This document shows, piece by piece, positions 49,102-57,713 of a stretch of 64,000 bases of DNA. Below the pieces are notes generated by a model that saw nothing but the letters and a program-made list of their open reading frames with translations, had not been told where the DNA came from and did not search any database. Source of the DNA: Pukyongiella litopenaei (GTDB lineage Bacteria > Pseudomonadota > Alphaproteobacteria > Rhodobacterales > Rhodobacteraceae); assembly GCF_003008555.2 (NCBI RefSeq), contig NZ_CP027665.1, forward strand, positions 2,976,001-3,040,000. The letters are read 5' to 3'. The stretch's first letter is position 1. Every line of letters begins with the position of its first letter. A program made the translations under genes and the position numbers.

Positions 49102-50186
49102 ATGCGGGATTTCGCTTTCTGACGCATCGTTTCGGCAAACCGGATGGCCGCGGCCACGGCGGCATACAGGGTTTCGGGGATTTCCGCGCCAATATCGGTG
49201 GTTGCGTGCAACGCGCGCGCCGTCGGCGGATCGTGGTGGATCGGAACCCCGGCCCCGGCCGCGGCGCCACGGATCGCGGCGGCGATTTCATCCACACCCT
49301 TGGCAACACATTCCGGGGCCGATCCCGGCGCGCGGCTCCATTTCAGCGCGACCGCGTAATGGGTCGGATTGACGATCACGACATCCGCCTTGGGGACGGC
49401 GGCGATCATCTGGCCCGATGCAATTTCCTGCCCGCGCTGCCTGCGCTGCTGCTTCATGTGCGGATCGCCCTCGGCATCGCGGGTCTCATCGGTGATTTCC
49501 TTGCGGGTCATCCGGTTCTTGCGGCGATGTTCCAGATGCTGCCACACCGCGTCGATCCCGCCGATACAGGCGGCGATTGCCAGCACCGGCAACAGGAATT
49601 CGACGCAGGATATGCCCAGCATCGCCACGGCGGTGCGCGGGTCGGTGCCCGCCGAGGCCAGGATCTGCGGCGCGCGCGCGGCCAGGTAGAGGCCCAGGCA
49701 TCCCGAGTAGAGCAGCAGCTTGACCGAGCTCTTGAAAAACTCGAACAGACCCGCGCGGCCATATTTGTTGCGGGCGTTGGAAATGATCGACAATCGCGAG
49801 GCTTTCGGCGCGATTTTGGTCGGTACAAAGACCAGCCCGCGCTGTGCAAGGATCGAAACGAGCACGGCCAGCGCCGGCAACAGGAACCAGGGTGTCACGG
49901 CCGCCGCCGTCGCCGCCATCAGGCCACCCGCAGGGGCGCGGGCAGGACCATCGAAAAACAGCGGGGCCAGACGATCGGGCCGGTCCAGCAGGACCATCAG
50001 CGCGGTGCCCAGATCGCCGATCGAAGCGGCGCCGAGAACGGAGGCGGCCAGCAGAAACCCGGCATAGGAGGCCGCGACCGACAGGTCCGCCGACCGCGCG
50101 ATTTCGCCGCGTTCGCGTGCCTTGCGCAGCTTCTCCGGCGTCGGCTCGAAACTCTTGTCGGCGCCGTCTTCCTCTTCGCCGCTCAT
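49098..50186 (-). CDS. flhB: Flagellar export switch protein FlhB
   Basis: A 362-aa protein. The start DKSFEPTPEKLRKARERGEIARSADLSVAASYAGFLLA is typical, followed by four membrane segments and the self-cleaving cytoplasmic domain with ADVVIVNPTHYAVALKWSRAPGSAPECVAKGVDEIAAAIRGAAAGAGVPIHHDPPTARALHATTDIGAEIPETLYAAVAAAIRFA; the NPTH autocleavage motif is intact. It switches export from rod/hook to filament substrates. Both ends overlap neighbours (fliR and the FliJ-like gene) as ATGA. Confidence 0.97.
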   Translation of the reverse strand: MSGEEEDGADKSFEPTPEKLRKARERGEIARSADLSVAASYAGFLLAASVLGAASIGDLGTALMVLLDRPDRLAPLFFDGPARAPAGGLMAATAAAVTPWFLLPALAVLVSILAQRGLVFVPTKIAPKASRLSIISNARNKYGRAGLFEFFKSSVKLLLYSGCLGLYLAARAPQILASAGTDPRTAVAMLGISCVEFLLPVLAIAACIGGIDAVWQHLEHRRKNRMTRKEITDETRDAEGDPHMKQQRRQRGQEIASGQMIAAVPKADVVIVNPTHYAVALKWSRAPGSAPECVAKGVDEIAAAIRGAAAGAGVPIHHDPPTARALHATTDIGAEIPETLYAAVAAAIRFAETMRQKAKSRI

Positions 50187-50956
50187 CGCGCAGGGTCCAG
50201 CGGATCGACGAGAAATCCGACCAGGGCATCGAGCCAGACCGACAGCATCAGCGGGGCGCAGAGCAGCAGCAGGACGAGCCCGCCCATGGTGATCACCGGG
50301 GCCCCCACGAAGGCGACCATGAGCTGCGGCATGGCGCGGTTCACCACGCCCAGCGTCAGGTTGTAGAGCGTTGCCGCGATCATGAACGGCACGGCCAGCG
50401 TGAAGGACAGGGCGAACATCGCCGCAACCCGGTCGACCCACCAGGCCGAGAGCGGCTGCGGATCGGGCGGAATGCCGACCGGGAACCAGTCATAGGATCC
50501 GATCATCAGCCGCGCGGCGTGAACATGCAGATCCGCCAGCATGGCCAGTGCCAGCCCCGCGATCACCAGCACATGCGCCAGCGCCGGTGTCGGTTCGGCC
50601 GCCGCGCCACCCAGCAACTGCGACAACGAGGTTGCCTGCGCCGCCATGGCGCCCGCGGTCTGCAATGCCATCACGAACAGGCGCACCCCCAGACCCAGCG
50701 CGAGGCCGATGACGGTTTCGGACAGCGCTAGCCGCGCGAAATCGGGCAGGGCCGGCGGGGCCTCGGCGCCGCCGATCGCGGGCGCGACGATCAACGTGAA
50801 GGCAAACGCGGCGGCAAGCCGCACCCGCATGGGCAGCATGCGTTCCGAAAACGCGGGCAGAACCGAAACCATGGCCGCTACGCGCAGAAACACCAGCAGG
50901 GCGGACAGGATCCCGGCGCTGGCCTGTTCGAGCATCCCGGCAGAGAGATGGATCAC
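50183..50956 (-). CDS. fliR: Flagellar export gate protein FliR
   Basis: A 257-aa membrane protein with about six helices. LVFLRVAAMVSVLPAFSERMLPMRVRLAAAFAFTLIVAP and ALQTAGAMAAQATSLSQLLGGAAAEPTPALAHVLVIAGLALAMLADLHVHAARLMIGSYDWFPVG match FliR, as does VPFMIAATLYNLTLGVVNRAMPQLMVAFVGAPVITMGGLVLLLL. The start is GTG at 50956, overlapping the flhA stop as GTGA. It joins FliP and FliQ in the export gate. Confidence 0.95.
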   Translation of the reverse strand: MIHLSAGMLEQASAGILSALLVFLRVAAMVSVLPAFSERMLPMRVRLAAAFAFTLIVAPAIGGAEAPPALPDFARLALSETVIGLALGLGVRLFVMALQTAGAMAAQATSLSQLLGGAAAEPTPALAHVLVIAGLALAMLADLHVHAARLMIGSYDWFPVGIPPDPQPLSAWWVDRVAAMFALSFTLAVPFMIAATLYNLTLGVVNRAMPQLMVAFVGAPVITMGGLVLLLLCAPLMLSVWLDALVGFLVDPLDPAR

Positions 50957-53040
50957 GCCGGCACCATGCCGACCAGCGCCGGCCGCGCCTCGAAACCGAT
51001 CTCCTCGAAGGACAGGACCGGGTTGGACAGGCCACGGGTGCGCAGGACCGTGCGCAGGAACCGCCGCCGGCGCGACGAAACCGCCAGCGCGGGAAATGTG
51101 CCCTGGTCGATCACCTCGCCGATACGGGCGGCCAGCGCGTCCGCCAGCCGGTTGAACAGGTCGGGCGGCAAGGCCACGTCGAGCCCGGCAGATTGCGTGT
51201 CGACCTGATGCATCTGGAACGTTTCTTCCCATTCGGGGGCGAGTTGCACCAGCGGGATCGAACCGTCCGCGCGCTTGAGACCGGCGACAAGCTGAAAGCC
51301 GAGCCGCTGGCGAACCAGTTCGCAGATGCTTTCGGGTTGCAGGGTGTGCAACCGGGCTTCGGCCACCGTCTCGAGGATCAGCGGCAGGTTGCGGATCGAC
51401 ACGCCTTCGTCGACCAGCAGGCGCAGAACCCCGTGCAGCGTGTCGATCGGCACCTTGTCGGGGATCAATTCGTCGATCAGCTTGCGGTTGGCTTCGGCGC
51501 GTTGCGGGTCCGAGATGCGGGTCGCTTCAGTCAGCAGCCGGCGCAGCGATTTCAGGGTCAGCAGGCGCGCGAAGTTGCGCTTGATGACTTCCAGCAGATG
51601 GGTTGCCAGGATCTCGGGCGGGGTCACGATGGTCGCCCCCGCCAGCGCCGCAGCCTCGCGATTGGCGGGCGACAGCCAGCGGGCCGGCGCGCCATAGACC
51701 GGTTCCGTCACATCGTTGCCCTCGGGCAGTGAATGGGGCGTGTCCGGCATCAGGGCGAGCACCAGGTCGGGGTGCAGCACGCCGCTGACCTGTTCCACGC
51801 CCTGCACGCGGATCAGATAGCTGCCCGCGGACAGCTCCGGCTGATCGGTCAGCCGGATATCGGGCAGGATCATGCCAAACTCGGTGGCCACATGGGTGCG
51901 CATGTTGGCGATCCGCGTGTCCAGGCCGGTGCCGGGGTCGAGCGCCATGCCGACCAGGTCAGGCGCAAACTCCACATGCACGTCGTCGAGATCGAGAATG
52001 TCGCCGATCGGGGGCGGCCCGGCCCGTTCCGGTTGCGCCGCCGTCCGCGCCTGTTCCAGGTCGGTCCGCGCCGCGCGCAGGCGCAGCCTGTAGGCGGTGA
52101 AAGCCAGCACCCCGCCGCCCAGGATGAACGGCAGAAAAGGCAGCCCCGGCACGAGGGCGAACAGCACCATCAGTACCGCAACCGTAAACAGCGCGGCGGG
52201 GTGGCGGCCCAGCTGATCGAAAAGCGCCAGATCGGTTGCCCCCTGCGTGCCGCCGCGGGCGAGAAGCAGAGCCGAGGCGATGGAGATGATGACGGCAGGA
52301 ATTTGCGATACCAGCCCGTCACCTACGGTCAGCACGGCGTAGGTTTCAAACGCGGATCCGATCGGCATGTCATGCACGATCACCCCCATGGCGAGCCCCA
52401 TCACGAGGTTCAGCAACGTGATCAGCAGGCCCGCGACCGCATCCCCCTTGACGAATTTCGACGCGCCGTCGAGCGAGCCGAAGAAGGTGGTTTCGCGTTG
52501 CTCGGTCTCGCGCCGCGCCTTGGCCTGTTCGTGATCGATCGCGCCCGCCGACATGTCGCTGTCGATCGCGAGCTGTTTGCCGGGCATCCCGTCCAGCGCG
52601 AACCGGGCGCCAACCTCGGCCATCCGCGCCGCGCCCTTGGTGATCACCATGAAATTCACGATCAGCAGGACACCGAACACCACCAGGCCCAGGAACACGC
52701 TGCCCCCCATGACGAACTGGGCAAAGCCCTGGATCACGTTGCCGGCCGCGCCCGGGCCGGTATGGCCCTGTCCGATGATCAGCTTGGTCGACGAGACGTT
52801 GAGCGACAGCCGCAGCATCAGCGACGCCAGCAAGATGGTTGGAAACGAAGAGAAATCGAGCGGCCGCTCAATGAACAGCGTGATCGTGAAGATGAGAATG
52901 GCCAGCGCGAAGGAGGCGGCCAGGCCTATGTCCAACACCCAGGCGGGCATGGGCAGGATCATCATCACGATGATCGCCATCAGCGCCAGGGCGAGCAAAA
53001 CGGTCGGGCTGAAGAGGGTCCTTGCGTCGATGGGCGGCAC
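50953..53040 (-). CDS. flhA: Flagellar export protein FlhA
   Basis: A 695-aa FHIPEP protein. The eight-helix membrane half holds the signature RLSLNVSSTKLIIGQGHTGPGAAGNVIQGFAQFVMGGSVFLGLVVFGVLLIVNFMVITKGAARMAEVGARFALDGMPGKQLAIDSDMSAGAIDHEQA, and the C-terminal cytoplasmic half (about 340-695) forms the nonameric ring that receives chaperone-bound cargo. The start is GTG at 53040 after GAGGG. It lies ten bases after the transglycosylase gene's stop. Confidence 0.97.
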   Translation of the reverse strand: MPPIDARTLFSPTVLLALALMAIIVMMILPMPAWVLDIGLAASFALAILIFTITLFIERPLDFSSFPTILLASLMLRLSLNVSSTKLIIGQGHTGPGAAGNVIQGFAQFVMGGSVFLGLVVFGVLLIVNFMVITKGAARMAEVGARFALDGMPGKQLAIDSDMSAGAIDHEQAKARRETEQRETTFFGSLDGASKFVKGDAVAGLLITLLNLVMGLAMGVIVHDMPIGSAFETYAVLTVGDGLVSQIPAVIISIASALLLARGGTQGATDLALFDQLGRHPAALFTVAVLMVLFALVPGLPFLPFILGGGVLAFTAYRLRLRAARTDLEQARTAAQPERAGPPPIGDILDLDDVHVEFAPDLVGMALDPGTGLDTRIANMRTHVATEFGMILPDIRLTDQPELSAGSYLIRVQGVEQVSGVLHPDLVLALMPDTPHSLPEGNDVTEPVYGAPARWLSPANREAAALAGATIVTPPEILATHLLEVIKRNFARLLTLKSLRRLLTEATRISDPQRAEANRKLIDELIPDKVPIDTLHGVLRLLVDEGVSIRNLPLILETVAEARLHTLQPESICELVRQRLGFQLVAGLKRADGSIPLVQLAPEWEETFQMHQVDTQSAGLDVALPPDLFNRLADALAARIGEVIDQGTFPALAVSSRRRRFLRTVLRTRGLSNPVLSFEEIGFEARPALVGMVPA

Positions 53041-53050
53041 GATCGATCCC

Positions 53051-53782
53051 TCAGTTCAGGGCAATGAACACGGCGCCGGGAGGCGTGGACCCCAGCGGGA
53101 CCAGCGAACCGGGTCGGTGTTCGCCGGCCTCCACGAGCGGGCGGACCGGGTCGAGCAAGCCGCGAGGGGCAGGTACAGCGTCATGCGCGCCCGTGGACAG
53201 GTTGGCGTAGACACGGCCGAACCGCTGCGCATACGCGTTGGCGAGCGCCGGGGTTCGGGAATGATAGGCGCCCGCAGCGCGATGCCAGTCGCCATGTTCC
53301 TCGAACAATTCGCGCAGGAACCGGGCAGCGTAGACCGCGTTGTGAACCGGATCGAACATCTCGGCGATGGAGCTGAACGCATGGCCGTGCCAGCGGTAGT
53401 TGATCTGGAAACACCCGATGTCGAAGCTCTTTGCCCCGCGTCGGATCTGCGCGGTCACATGGTCGCGGGCCTGTTTTTTGCTGTCGAACCAGGAGCCGAT
53501 GCCTTCCATGTTGACGGTCCAGGGCCAGGGCTGAAACCCGGACGGCCTGGCGCGGCCGGTTTCGGTTCGCGTGATGGCCATCAGGACTTCGGCGGGGACG
53601 TTTTCACGGCGCGCGGCAGCGATGGCCGCGCGGTCGCACAGGCCCGCGTCGCGGCTTGCAGTCGCCGCGCGGGCGTCGTTCGGCAGGGCTACCGCGCACG
53701 AGATCACCGCGACCAGGGCAATGGTTGCACGGGCACGACCCCAATGTGGCGCACGCGGTTCCGGTTTCTTCTGGCAGGTCAT
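53051..53782 (-). CDS. Flagellum-associated lytic transglycosylase, SltF-like
   Basis: A 243-aa exported protein. A signal peptide covers about residues 1-42 (RATIALVAVISCAVALPNDARA). The transglycosylase fold is seen in ENVPAEVLMAITRTETGRARP (catalytic glutamate in TETG), GIGSWFDSKKQARDHVTAQIRRGAKSFDIGCFQINYRWHG and NAVYAARFLRELFEEHGDWHRAAGAYHS. Rhodobacter sphaeroides uses SltF, a flagellum-specific enzyme of this type, to open peptidoglycan for the rod. Here it heads the operon with flhA, supporting that role. ATG 53782 is chosen because GAGAGG lies five bases before it. Confidence 0.8.
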   Translation of the reverse strand: MTCQKKPEPRAPHWGRARATIALVAVISCAVALPNDARAATASRDAGLCDRAAIAAARRENVPAEVLMAITRTETGRARPSGFQPWPWTVNMEGIGSWFDSKKQARDHVTAQIRRGAKSFDIGCFQINYRWHGHAFSSIAEMFDPVHNAVYAARFLRELFEEHGDWHRAAGAYHSRTPALANAYAQRFGRVYANLSTGAHDAVPAPRGLLDPVRPLVEAGEHRPGSLVPLGSTPPGAVFIALN

Positions 53783-53835
53783 TCTGACCTCTCTCAACCA
53801 TCGTCGTCGTTTCAGACAAGGCTAGGGGCTGCGGG

Positions 53836-53850
53836 TTGACAAAGCGTTAG
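53836..53850 (-). promoter_or_regulatory. Flagellar box d (CtrA-like), upstream of the sltF-flhA operon
   Basis: On the minus strand CTAA-CGCTTTG-TCAA, 53 bases before the transglycosylase ATG, followed by CCCG and by CTAGCC at offset 25. One base of the second half-site departs from TTAA. The inner CTTTGT-YAA-SCCG string is shared with box e. Confidence 0.55.
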
Positions 53851-53879
53851 CCGGGACAGGCCAAGACTACCTGCCGGGA

Positions 53880-56180
53880 TCATGAATTTTCGCTGTTCCG
53901 GGTATCTGCGGCGGCCGCGCGAAGTGCATCGATATCGCTCCGGAGCGTTTCGCTGTTGCTCAGAAGGTCGCGCGCATGGGCGAGCGATGGTTCGGCCGGG
54001 GACGTCGAGGGCTGGTTTTCGATGGCGGTCGTCAGCGCCGCGATCCCGGCATAGCGGGGCGTCCGGCTCTCTGCGGGGGCAGACGGATCGGGATCGGGCA
54101 GGGCGGGGTCGGGCAGGACGGGGTCAGCCGGTTGCCCGGCGAGCCAGAGACTGCGCAGCCGTTCCGGCAGATCATCCGCCGCCGCCGAGAAACGGGCGGC
54201 CTCGATGTGGCTGGCCGTCATCCGCATGGCCCGGGCACGCAGGCGGTCGGCATCGGGCAGGTCCATGCCGAGCAGTTCCACGAGCCCGCGATGCGGCTTG
54301 CCCATGTCCAGGGCTGTTTCGGCCCGAAGCAGCCGTTGCGCGGGCGTTCCCCGTTCGTCGGCCATGGTGAGCAGGTCCCAGGCCTCGGCGGCAAACCCGA
54401 GGTCCAGCAGGCGTTGCGCGGTTTGCGTCGATGCCTCGGCGGTGACACCCCGATCCTGCCGCGGGGCAGACAATAGCGCGTATTGCAGAAAGGTCAGGTC
54501 GTCCGCGCGCCGAGTCAGTATCTGCAGAAGCGATGATCTCACGCTGCCTGCGGTGTCCTCGGCGTCGATCTCGCGCAGGCTATCGAACGCGTCCGCGAAG
54601 CGGCCGGCCAGCGCCATGGCGAGCGTGCGGACGCGGCGCAGATCGGGGCCCAGCGGCGTATCCCGATATTCAAACGCATAGGCCGAGACCAGTTCGGGCA
54701 GGTCCGGGGCAACGGTGCCAAACTCGGCCAGGCGGCGGTCGACCAGCTCTATCAGGGCATCGGGCGCGACCTCGGACCCTTCGGTCGCGAGCCTGGCCAG
54801 TTCGGTGTCGCCGGGTCCGTCCTGCCCGGAACCGGTATCGGCCCGGGCCTCGGCCAGGCGCTGATGCGGATCGGTGGCGCCCGCGACCCGTTCCGAGGTG
54901 CGCAGGATCGCTGCGGCAAGCTCGGCCTGCCCGGCGTCAAGCAACCGGCGGCCCAGCACCGGCCCCAGGTGGCGCCGCAGATGGGCGGGCAGCCGGGCAA
55001 ACCCGCGCTGGATTGCCTCCGGGTCGGCATCGGCGGCCATGCCGGGATTGCCGAGTGCCGCCCACAGCGTCACATCCCCGCCGCAGCCCTGCTGTGCGGC
55101 AAAGGTGTCCCCCGCCGCTTCGAGATCGGTCTGGTCCAGCAGGTGAGACAGCGCGGTCAGCACGGATGCGGTGTCGCGCCCGGGCGATGCAAGATCGAGC
55201 GCGCGGCGGGCCTCGGCGCCAAAGCCGAAATGCAGATATGTGCGGGCAAGGTCGAGTGCCGCCTGCTTGTCCAGCTTGTCGAACTCGCCGTAGAGCCGTG
55301 TGCGGATGCGGGAGACCTGTTGGCCGAACGGTTCGTCGCCGGCCCAGCCCGACAGGTCGAGATCGGTATCGGGAATGCAATGTTGCGGCGCGGGATCGGC
55401 GGGCCTGTGTCCGGGCCGGTCGCGGTCGATCGCGGTGACGGCCACGATCTGGGGGAGCGGCCGGGGCTGCGGTTGACCGTCCTCCACGGCTGCGGGGGCG
55501 GTTTCGGGTATTGTTTGTCCGGGGGCGTCGGATTCCTGCGGCGTTTCGTCAGCGATGGTCACCGAAGGTGGGATCGGGGTCAGAAGGCCCTGGGCGGCTG
55601 CGCGGTCGATCTGCTCAAGGAGCCGGCGTTCGGAGATGTTCGACGATACCGCAGTTTCCATCGCGGGCGCGAGGCGTGCCGGGGGAACGGGGGGCGCATC
55701 GACAAGCGCCGGCTTGCCGGTTCCGAACCGATGCAGGCTGATCTCGGGGGCCTGCAACGGCGACATGCGTTCGGGCGGGAATGCAAGGCGGTGCCCGCCG
55801 ACGGTCAGGGTCTGGGGCTGGCCGGGCTTCGGCTCAAGAAGGTCGATGACGAGGTGCCGTTCACCTTCCATAGATGCCCGCGCGGGGCAGTCGCACCCCA
55901 GCGTGATGCCCAGCCCGGTGCCGGTGTCGGGACGGCGAAAACCGGCCACCCGGTCGCGGCCGATCCGGCGGAACACCTGATCGGTGTCGAAACGGTGCGT
56001 GCCACCCTCAAGTTCCAGGCGCAGCCCGCGATGGATCGGGTCCAGCGACCAATCGGTCCCGGCGGGCAGCCTGAACACAAGGCGGGTGAATTCGCCGTGT
56101 TCGCCGGAGCGAACCGGAATGGTGTCGGCCGTGGCGGCGCTGCCGGCCACGAGCGCTGCGGCGATCAACGCGCGGATCAT
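53880..56180 (-). CDS. Secreted 766-aa protein of unknown function, coupled to motA
   Basis: A 766-aa protein I do not recognise. It has a signal peptide (1-18, ending ATA/DT), an N-terminal beta-rich domain of about 100 residues (RSGEHGEFTRLVFRLPAG through GERHLVIDLLEPKPGQP) whose alternating pattern recalls AMIN-type cell-wall targeting domains, a Pro/Ala/Asp-rich linker (about 165-275), and a long helical repeat region (about 285-700) of TPR-like pairs such as LDLARTYLHFGFGAEARRAL and LLDLGFAAEAWDLLTMADERGTPAQRLL. The ATG overlaps the motA stop (ATGA). It should be periplasmic or outer-membrane linked. Role in stator anchoring or motor assembly is inference from context. Confidence 0.65.
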   Translation of the reverse strand: MIRALIAAALVAGSAATADTIPVRSGEHGEFTRLVFRLPAGTDWSLDPIHRGLRLELEGGTHRFDTDQVFRRIGRDRVAGFRRPDTGTGLGITLGCDCPARASMEGERHLVIDLLEPKPGQPQTLTVGGHRLAFPPERMSPLQAPEISLHRFGTGKPALVDAPPVPPARLAPAMETAVSSNISERRLLEQIDRAAAQGLLTPIPPSVTIADETPQESDAPGQTIPETAPAAVEDGQPQPRPLPQIVAVTAIDRDRPGHRPADPAPQHCIPDTDLDLSGWAGDEPFGQQVSRIRTRLYGEFDKLDKQAALDLARTYLHFGFGAEARRALDLASPGRDTASVLTALSHLLDQTDLEAAGDTFAAQQGCGGDVTLWAALGNPGMAADADPEAIQRGFARLPAHLRRHLGPVLGRRLLDAGQAELAAAILRTSERVAGATDPHQRLAEARADTGSGQDGPGDTELARLATEGSEVAPDALIELVDRRLAEFGTVAPDLPELVSAYAFEYRDTPLGPDLRRVRTLAMALAGRFADAFDSLREIDAEDTAGSVRSSLLQILTRRADDLTFLQYALLSAPRQDRGVTAEASTQTAQRLLDLGFAAEAWDLLTMADERGTPAQRLLRAETALDMGKPHRGLVELLGMDLPDADRLRARAMRMTASHIEAARFSAAADDLPERLRSLWLAGQPADPVLPDPALPDPDPSAPAESRTPRYAGIAALTTAIENQPSTSPAEPSLAHARDLLSNSETLRSDIDALRAAAADTRNSENS

Positions 56181-57046
56181 GCGGCGTCCTGCTTGACCGA
56201 TTTCAGGGCGTCCTCGAGATCGGTGAAGCCGGGGCGGATATGGGCCGGCGTATTCTGGCGACCGACCTCGATGCAGATCGCGGCCGCGTGATTGTGCAGG
56301 TTGGCCACCAGCACTTCGCGGATCAGCTGATAGAAATGCCCGTCCTCCTCGATGACGGAGCGCACACGCGCGGCGAAGGGGCCGACCAGCCCGTAGGCCA
56401 GGAACACGCCGAGGAATGTTCCGACCAGGGCGCCGCCGATCATCTTGCCGAGAATCTCCGGCGGCTGGTCGATGGACCCCATCGTCTTGATCACGCCCAG
56501 CACGGCGGCGACGATACCCAGTGCAGGCAGGCCATCGGCCACGGTCTGCAGCGCATGTGACGAATGCAGCGCATGGTTCAGGTTGGTTTCCATCCGCTTT
56601 TCAAGCACTTCCTCGACCTGGTGCGGATCGTCATAGTTCATCGACGCCGACCGCATCGTGTCGCAGATCAGGTCGACCGCCTCGCGGTCGCCGAGGATCC
56701 TGGGGTATTTCCCAAAGAGTGCAGAGCCGTCCGGATCCTCGATATGGCTTTCCGCGTCGACCGGGTTGGACCGGGCGATGCGGATCAGCGCAAAGAGCAG
56801 GCACAGCAGGTCGCGGTAATCCTCGGGTTTCCATTTCGGGCCGCGAAACACCTTGGCGATGTCGCGACCGGTATGTTTCACGGCGGCCAGATCGTTGCCG
56901 AGCAGGAAAGCCCCCACGGCGGCGCCGCCGATCATCATCAGTTCGAACGGGAGCGAATGAAGGATGATCGCCATCTTGCCCCCGGCGGCGATGTAACCGC
57001 CGAATACCATCCCGAAGATCATGACTATGCCGAAAATACCGATCAC
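56177..57046 (-). CDS. motA: Flagellar motor stator protein MotA
   Basis: A 289-aa four-helix membrane protein. The start [48 protein letters not shown] covers the first two helices, and [58 protein letters not shown] the last two, with the two functional prolines (in GLPALG and in QPPEIL). The charged cytoplasmic loop lies between. GTG at 57046 is preferred, with GGAAGGAA upstream. It is coupled to the 766-aa gene and preceded by box e. Its partner MotB is at the other end of the block. Confidence 0.95.
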   Translation of the reverse strand: MIGIFGIVMIFGMVFGGYIAAGGKMAIILHSLPFELMMIGGAAVGAFLLGNDLAAVKHTGRDIAKVFRGPKWKPEDYRDLLCLLFALIRIARSNPVDAESHIEDPDGSALFGKYPRILGDREAVDLICDTMRSASMNYDDPHQVEEVLEKRMETNLNHALHSSHALQTVADGLPALGIVAAVLGVIKTMGSIDQPPEILGKMIGGALVGTFLGVFLAYGLVGPFAARVRSVIEEDGHFYQLIREVLVANLHNHAAAICIEVGRQNTPAHIRPGFTDLEDALKSVKQDAA

Positions 57047-57090
57047 GCGCAGATTCCTTCCCCGGTTCACGGCACCGTCCCACAGTCGGC

Positions 57091-57105
57091 TTAACAAAGC
57101 CTTGC
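57091..57105 (-). promoter_or_regulatory. Flagellar box e (CtrA-like, degenerate), upstream of motA
   Basis: On the minus strand GCAA-GGCTTTG-TTAA, 44 bases before the motA GTG, followed by GCCG. The first half-site is weak, but the second half and its flanks (CTTTGT-TAA-GCCG) agree closely with box d, which supports it as a real member. Confidence 0.45.
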
Positions 57106-57155
57106 CGTCGCACCCCGCTTGCGCCCGTGATCGTCGCGCCCTAAATCTGCGCGTC

Positions 57156-57632
57156 ATGGCAAAGCAGAAAACAGATCCCAACTACAAGGTGATCGCCGAG
57201 AACCGGCGCGCCCGCTTCGATTACGCGATCGAGGACGACCTGGAATGCGGGCTGCTGTTGCAGGGGTCCGAGGTCAAGGCGCTGCGTGCCACCGGCGCGA
57301 ATATCGCCGAGAGCTATGCCGCGGTCGAGGAGGGCGAACTGTGGCTGGTCAACAGCTATATCGCGCCCTACGAACAGGCCAAGACATTCCCCCACGAGGA
57401 ACGCCGCCGCCGCAAGCTGCTGGTGTCGCGCCGCGAGCTTGCCGATCTGTGGAACGCCACCCAGCGCAAGGGCATGACGCTGGTGCCGATCGTGCTCTAT
57501 TTCAACCACAAGGGGCTGGCCAAGCTGAAGATCGGGATCGCGAAGGGCAAGAAACTGCATGACAAGCGCGAAAGCCAGGCGAAACGCGACTGGGGCCGGC
57601 ACAAGCAGCGGTTGCTGAAGGATCACGGCTGA
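57156..57632 (+). CDS. smpB: SsrA-binding protein SmpB
   Basis: A 158-aa Smp[65 protein letters not shown] is the oligonucleotide-binding fold, and the basic tail [32 protein letters not shown] is the segment that enters the ribosomal mRNA channel. It brings tmRNA to stalled ribosomes. tmRNA itself is not in the window. It is divergent from motA and marks the right border of the flagellar block. Confidence 0.97.
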   Translation: MAKQKTDPNYKVIAENRRARFDYAIEDDLECGLLLQGSEVKALRATGANIAESYAAVEEGELWLVNSYIAPYEQAKTFPHEERRRRKLLVSRRELADLWNATQRKGMTLVPIVLYFNHKGLAKLKIGIAKGKKLHDKRESQAKRDWGRHKQRLLKDHG

Positions 57633-57713
57633 GGTGAAATCCGCCGCCGCGCCGCCTTGCGGTAACGCCCTCCAGCAGCTAGGCAGGGCGGGACATTCCG
57701 CGAGGGAAAAGAC

